From: Gymnopus androsaceus JB14
Taxonomy: Eukaryota; Basidiomycota; Agaricomycetes; Agaricales; Omphalotaceae
Assembly (NCBI GenBank): GCA_009733575.1
Contig: ML769385.1
Location: forward strand, 919,188 to 983,187
Length of the DNA stretch: 64,000 nt
Direction of reading: 5' to 3'
Made by a program: the position numbers and the translations under genes. Numbering within the stretch: position 1 is the stretch's first letter; every line of letters starts with the position of its first letter. Below the pieces are notes generated by a model, which did no database searches, was not told the DNA's origin, and saw nothing but the letters and a program-made list of their open reading frames with translations. Positions 59,097 to 64,000 of this stretch are shown here, piece after piece.

Positions 59097-60106
59097 ATGT
59101 CGATGAATAGTAGCGCAGATTCAGGCCCAGGAGCTATTGTCACCATTGTCAGCAAGAGCTGTGAGTCTGAAGTCTCCTGTGATAATGATCAGTTGCATTA
59201 TCCTGAATATTCACCGTTTCTTGTTTCAGTTCAAGCCGCTGATGCTGATATTGTCGTCCGTTCCTCCGATAGCATTGATTATTACTTGCATCGAAGAAAT
59301 TTGACATTCGGTGCTGGCGACCTTTCGTTACTAGATGACTTGCAAATCCGGATGGTCCAATTGTTATTTCCGAGACGTCGAAGACCCTAGATATTCTCTT
59401 CCACTTTCTTTATCCGCAACGATACCTCACCCTCGATGATATGGAATTTGGAGACTTGCTTCTTCTAGCTGAAGCTGCTGAGAAGTATCAGATACCGGCG
59501 GCGATGTATGGCTGTCAAGTTCAATTCAGGTAATGTAGGCCATCGTCGTTTTCATGGAATGATACTAAGCAACCTCGATAGAAAATTCCTCCAATCTAAC
59601 CCAAAAGAGCTTATGTCTTTCGGCACCAGACATGACTATCCTTCTCTTGTTATCAAACTAGCCCTAATACTCGTGGACACTCCGCTTTCTGAGCTGAATG
59701 GCAGTCTATCACCACAACTTTACGTAGCATGGGTATGTGATATCATGAGCTAGGAGTTTTACGGATGTATTGACTTGGATATTCTTTAAAGAGTATCTAC
59801 AGGGAAAATTGGCTTAACGCGTGCCATCAAGCATCCAGAATCTGTCCCCAGCACACATGTGCATGGTGGGGCCAATTTTCTCTCAGCGTTCTCCAAAAAC
59901 TGGAAAAACCTAGCTCGTTATTAAACCTTCAGTCCCTGATCGATCCTGGCGGATATGTCGACCGTAATTTTTCACGGGATACATGCTGTACGGAAGTAGC
60001 TGCCAATTGGAGAGAGGCTCTAGGTGCAATGATCACTGCTATCCCGATGATTGCTTTATCAGAAGCTCTACCCATCCCCTGTATGATTGTGTCGTGCTTT
60101 TATTAA
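59097..60106 (+). CDS. BTB/POZ domain protein, tandem copy 1
   Basis: Reads 'DADIVVRSSDSIDYYLHRRN', then 'NPDGPIVISETSKTLDILFH' with 'FLYPQRYLTLDDMEFGDLLL' and 'AEAAEKYQIPAAMYG', the core of the BTB domain of Agaricomycete orphan BTB proteins. After an intron: 'KFLQSNPKELMSFGTRHDYP', and a Cys/Trp-rich C-terminus (CPQHTCAWWGQFSL; REALGAMITAIPMI). One base is out of frame near 59341. Such proteins are heavily expanded in mushrooms; a Cullin-3 adaptor or transcription-related role is possible but unproven. Confidence 0.75.
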
Positions 60107-60176
60107 ATGCTGTTGTACTCATTTTTACGTGTTCTATAGCTTGCCACTTGAACATTAATATTAACAGCGACGTTAC

Positions 60177-60980
60177 AATGCAGTCTTCTGATGATCAAAT
60201 ATTTTCCCTCCACAGGAAGAACTTGGAATTTTCGACTGAGGGATTTCCAAGCTCTGAAACACCGACCGCTGGACAAATTGTTGCTCTATCCGAGCCATCA
60301 ACCACTCTCGGGCTTCTCTTTCAGTTTATCTATCCTCAGCGATACCCTTCTCTTGAGAAATTAGACTTCGATTCAGCGTTGGTACTTGCTGAAGCTGCAG
60401 AGAAGTATGTGGTATACGCCGCCATATACGCCTGTAAATTTCGATTGATGTATGTTCGCGCGCTCTTTGCGATCCGGGAAATAAATCCACAACTTACCTT
60501 TTTCATTTTCCATAGTGAATTTATCGACTCCAAACCAAATGAACTTTTATCCTTTGCAGCTAAACACAACTGGTATTTTTTGATTGTGCGATTAGCGCCA
60601 TTGCTGGTCGATGTACCACTCTTCGAGCTTTCAGGAATCCTGCCTTCTCAAATTTATACTTCATGGGTAAGTGACTCAGAGTATATCGAATTCATAACCG
60701 ATGAATTCATTGTCAGACTATTTATCGGGAAAATTGGCTTTCTGCGATGCACAATGCAGCAAAGGAAGGCGGTAAGTACATAGGGCAGTGCCGATGTTGG
60801 AACAACTTCTTGCTAAACCTCTTGGACCAACTGGACAAGCCTAGCACCTTGAGATCCCCAGAAGTGGTTGGCCCACAAAGTGATTCGTGTGGGAGATGCA
60901 AGGGACGAAAGAATAGTTGGATACAATACGTTGCCCAGTTGGTGGAGGATATACCAAAACTGGTGCTTGATGTAAATTGA
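60177..60980 (+). CDS. BTB/POZ domain protein, tandem copy 2 (5' end short)
   Basis: Paralogue of the preceding gene: 'FSLHRKNLEFSTEGFPSSET', 'LGLLFQFIYPQRYPSLEKLD' and 'ALVLAEAAEKYVVYAAIYAC', then exon 60514-60665 ('DSKPNELLSFAAKHNWYFLI'), then 'IYRENWLSAMHNAAKE' and a Cys-containing tail. The strand before the BTB core (SDVTMQSSDD) starts almost at the first Met, and only 70 bases separate it from the stop of copy 1, so a normal N-terminus and promoter are missing. It is possibly 5'-truncated or expressed by read-through. Confidence 0.7.
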
Positions 60981-61130
60981 AGGTGGGGGGGGGGACACTG
61001 AAATCTTTGTACTAAGTAAGACTACATGCCTGGTATATACAAAATTACATGGCATCCTCCGCGTCTATTAAGGTCTATTAAAATGAGTGGACGGCTAGTA
61101 AACGTCCCATATAAGTCTAAAACTACGAAT

Positions 61131-63112
61131 TCAACATTCACGCTCTTCAAGCCAATCATACACCATTTTACACCCTTCCCCTCCTGCGAGTAGCGCCTGG
61201 CCGTGGCGCCCATTTGGATCGCACCAAAGACCTTTCCTTACACCATGAGATCGAAGATAGAGCTTTACGCGCTGCACAATCCGAGTCAGAGAATTCGACG
61301 AACGAAGCGCTTGTAAACTCACGGCAGGATTAATGATACTGTCCTTTTCACCAAGTAGGAACATAGTCTTGGAGGGATCCCGTGCATTGGGGATTTCTTC
61401 GTACCATAGAGAGTTGCTAGACCAGTCGAAATTGCGCTGGAGAAGGTTAACAACTCCGAGTTCGGTGCCGACAAAATATCGCACTAGCAGTTCAGTACCC
61501 TGGACAAAAACATGGTTTGTTGAAAGCCACATAAATTGCTCCGTTACTCACAGTGGTGCAGGTTTTGTAGAAAAAGTTTCGACAGACGTCTATATGAGAG
61601 AGTCAGTCGCTGAGGTTGAACAATTACGGGAATACTGACCACCTTCCCAGCCACAGAAAGTGACTGGGTCGACGAAGCATGAGCGGGTGATCATATGTGG
61701 GTAGTCTTTGAGCATCCAAGCGTGGCAGTATGAACCACTACCAGCATGAAATGAGTAAGATATGCCCAATATTATTAGCAAGGACGTACTTCGAATGACT
61801 GAGTACCGTCACTCCACTTGGACGTGGTTTCTTGATGTTTAGGGCGTGTTCCTACTTCGTCCTCTGAAGTGGCCGAGCTTCCGGAATTGCATTCAAGTTT
61901 AGCCCAACCAAAAGAAGCCAATAAGCTGGCTAGCGTTTGTGTGCTTTCTTTTCTCAACATTGGTGTCAAGTATCGCGAATGGAAAACATTCTGACTGATG
62001 TGCGGCTGGCAGAACGATGAGAAGCGGCCTGTCGGTGAACTTTTGAACCAAACGAGACAGAAAAGAATGATATTGGAAGAGTCCAAGACCTAGACCATGT
62101 AGGAAAACAACAGGGCGTGGACCTCGTGTTGCTTTCCAGGATTTCGGGAATGCGGACCAAGTATCTAATTAGAAATGAGCGATTTTCCTTCAAGGTATTC
62201 AAATTGTGAACATACTCTAGCCCATCATGATTACCGTGGTGGAAATTGTGGTTGACCTGGTACCAGCGATCAAGAAATAGGTTAATCACAGCTATTAAAG
62301 CATAGAAAGTGAACGGGCGCCATAGAACGATTGGTTTATCGAGGTTGAGTAGGATGGGCCTATTTTTTGTATTGCTCCCCTCTGGAATAGGTTTTCCAAG
62401 ACGTTTTTGCAAGAGTTCTAGGGTATCATCGAGGACGGCCCTATGAGCCCGGGGGAGCTTTTCGAGTTCCGGAAGGTTCTTATTGAAGATTGACCAATAC
62501 AGCCATTGTCGGACTTCATGAACTCTCATTGTCGACCATATTCCTCTTCCAAACCATCTAATTGTTCAGCATTAGTAAGCTTTTATGCTAGAAGCATGGC
62601 CTAGAAACGTACGTTCGGAGCGTATTGCGAAAGTCAATAGCACGAGGATCGTTAGGCTCAAGCTGAACAATCGCCTCAGCTGGACTTCCAGGGCGCGGTT
62701 CATCTAATGTTTCCTCGTCGTACCCATCCGGAGGAAGATTAGCGAGACCTGCTTTCAAAATCCTTTCAAATGCAAGCTGAATTTCTGAGATACTTCCGAT
62801 GCCCAATGTTGGGAGCCCCAGACACGGTCAACTGCAAGTGAAAGTGGTAAACGCTAAATAATACCTGTCACAGACTGTATCAGAGAAGCTGCTGGTTCAA
62901 GTTACTATACTTACCTCGGAGAGTGAGAGAGAAAATAGGGCTATTCCAGGTGAAGAATAGGACCATATTCTTCCGGTATGCAGAGCATAGAGCACGAAGG
63001 CCCATGAAAGCGGAACTGAGCACCAGAGAGGAGCTATAAGTCCAAGAACAGCATAGAACGAGATAGTTCGTCTTTGAGGGCGGTCTGGAACTTCTGAAAT
63101 GTCTAGGGCCAT
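61131..63112 (-). CDS. alpha/beta-hydrolase with N-terminal membrane segments
   Basis: The N-terminus has two hydrophobic segments (SFYAVLGLIAPLWCSVPLSW; SPGIALFSLSL). Then 'GIGSISEIQLAFERILKAGL', 'VRQWLYWSIFNKNLPELEKL', and the hydrolase core: 'RPVVFLHGLGLGLFQYHSFL' (HG oxyanion), 'VTVLSHSNGSYCHAWML' (S-x-S-x-G nucleophile elbow split by an intron), 'FVDPVTFCGWEG', 'TMFLLGEKDSIINP' (acid Asp) and 'DPNGRHGQALLA' (His). A one-base frame change is needed near 61830. A membrane-bound lipid or ester hydrolase of a fungal family; substrate unknown. Start at 63112 or 63136, 169 bp from IDH. Confidence 0.8.
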
Positions 63113-63281
63113 TAAAGTAAACGACAGGACGAGCAAATAGCTCTTAGAGAAAAAAGTATCTAGAAACGAGAAGAGAAGTCCGTGATAATATGGGCGCCAA
63201 GTCTAGCGCCCATAACTCAACCCTAAATTTTTGAATTCCGAACGAGTCCGGTCCTTCCGTCACTTCACTTCTTCCAACGTC

Positions 63282-64000
63282 ATGCTTCGCAACGCTCTCT
63301 CCGCCACCGTCCGACCCGCTGTGTCCCAAGCGGTCTGTGCTTTGATTTTGCTCGCTCTACAGGTCACTTACCCTCTTATTACCCTTAGAGATCTGCCACG
63401 ACACTATCCGCAGGGTTCCCTAAAGTTACCAGAAGAGTTAGTCTTATTTGTTACTTTTGCTGAAGTTTTTTGTCTGAGGTTCTTGTATAGCCTTCCAGCA
63501 AGTATGGTGGTGTCTATACCGTATGTTTTCCTCTACTCCTGGCGAGTTCATTGGCCGATTTCACCCGTGCAGGTTACACTTATACCCGGAGATGGTATCG
63601 GTCAAGAGATTACCGACTCGGTAAAGGAGATCTTTGAGCACGTTAACGCTCCCATTGAATGGGAACAATATGATGTGTCTGGAATGTCATCATCTGGAGA
63701 GGTCTTGTTTAAGCAAGCCATGGAAAGTTTGAAGCGAAACCGAGTTGGTCTCAAGGGTATGGACTTGTATGTTAATTGGTTGGACGTGTCTAATTCTTTA
63801 CGCTAGGTATCCTTTTCACTCCCATCTCACAATCTGGGCACATTTCATGGAATGTCGCTATGCGTCAACAGCTTGATATCTATGCTTCTGTCGTGATGTG
63901 CAAATCCCTTCCAGGTGTCCCAACTCGTCACTCCAATGTTGACTTTACAATCATTCGTGAAAACACCGAGGGTGAATACTCAGGGTTGGAACACCAAAGC
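63282..64000 (+). CDS. IDH1: isocitrate dehydrogenase [NAD], mitochondrial subunit, 3' end outside the window
   Basis: Import signal [17 protein letters not shown] is joined through an intron (63333-63390) to '[16 protein letters not shown]', which spans another, and then to '[20 protein letters not shown]' (the NAD-IDH N-terminal strand), '[20 protein letters not shown]' and, after 63755-63806, '[20 protein letters not shown]', '[20 protein letters not shown]' and '[18 protein letters not shown]' up to the window edge. The last motif carries the substrate-contacting residues of the beta-decarboxylating dehydrogenase family. The residues resemble the IDH1 (regulatory) more than the IDH2 subunit. 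The enzyme oxidises isocitrate in the TCA cycle. Confidence 0.9.

Overview
The window is nuclear DNA of a filamentous basidiomycete, most likely an Agaricomycete. Genes are dense (about one per 1.3-2 kb), cut by many 44-60 bp introns (GT/GC...AG, some exons only 13-29 bases), and the protein families are typical of mushroom-forming fungi: lineage-specific BTB proteins, an OTT_1508-like deaminase, a DUF7704 membrane protein, RTA1, and a fused HIS4. No prokaryotic operons, CRISPR arrays or insertion sequences were seen.

Layout. 1-8.6 kb is an accessory-like stretch: a partial T1/KCTD-type BTB gene, a zinc-ribbon protein resembling the RNase P/MRP Rpr2/Snm1 family, an intact epoxide hydrolase, a dienelactone hydrolase that has lost its catalytic-Cys segment, a GNAT acetyltransferase and an RTA1-like membrane protein. 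Two diverged copies of one sequence bracket the hydrolase-DLH-GNAT block. 8.9-27.3 kb is housekeeping: VID27, a DUF7704 protein, TSC10 (sphingolipid synthesis), NCL1/TRM4 (tRNA m5C), USB1 (U6 snRNA processing), the fluoride exporter FEX, MSH2 (mismatch repair) and NOP12 (ribosome biogenesis). 27.3-37.2 kb holds an intron-containing tRNA-His, a basidiomycete zinc-finger protein, an MFS transporter, a DedA/VTT membrane protein, RPL36 and the CK2 beta subunit. 37.7-53.2 kb is rich in mitochondrial and central metabolism: a Ca2+-regulated carrier (SAL1), TSPO, 3-methylcrotonyl-CoA carboxylase alpha, trifunctional HIS4, pyruvate dehydrogenase E1 beta and an SDR. 53.4-61 kb is accessory again: a broken-looking amidohydrolase, a CCTGG-rich minisatellite island with a tRNA-like remnant, a deaminase-like gene whose 3' end runs into that minisatellite, and two tandem BTB genes. 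The right edge has an alpha/beta hydrolase and the 5' part of mitochondrial NAD-isocitrate dehydrogenase.

Two themes cut across the window. Many genes are head-to-head pairs sharing 60-290 bp promoters (NCL1/USB1, PDB1/SDR, TSPO/MCC, hydrolase/IDH). Also, many conserved genes can be read only if the frame moves by one base at one or more points, mostly one extra base; this includes the Walker A loop of MSH2. Residual long-read assembly errors are the simplest explanation, but real decay, or a mutator state, is not excluded. Exon boundaries were worked out by hand from splice signals and remembered family similarity; no database search was run.
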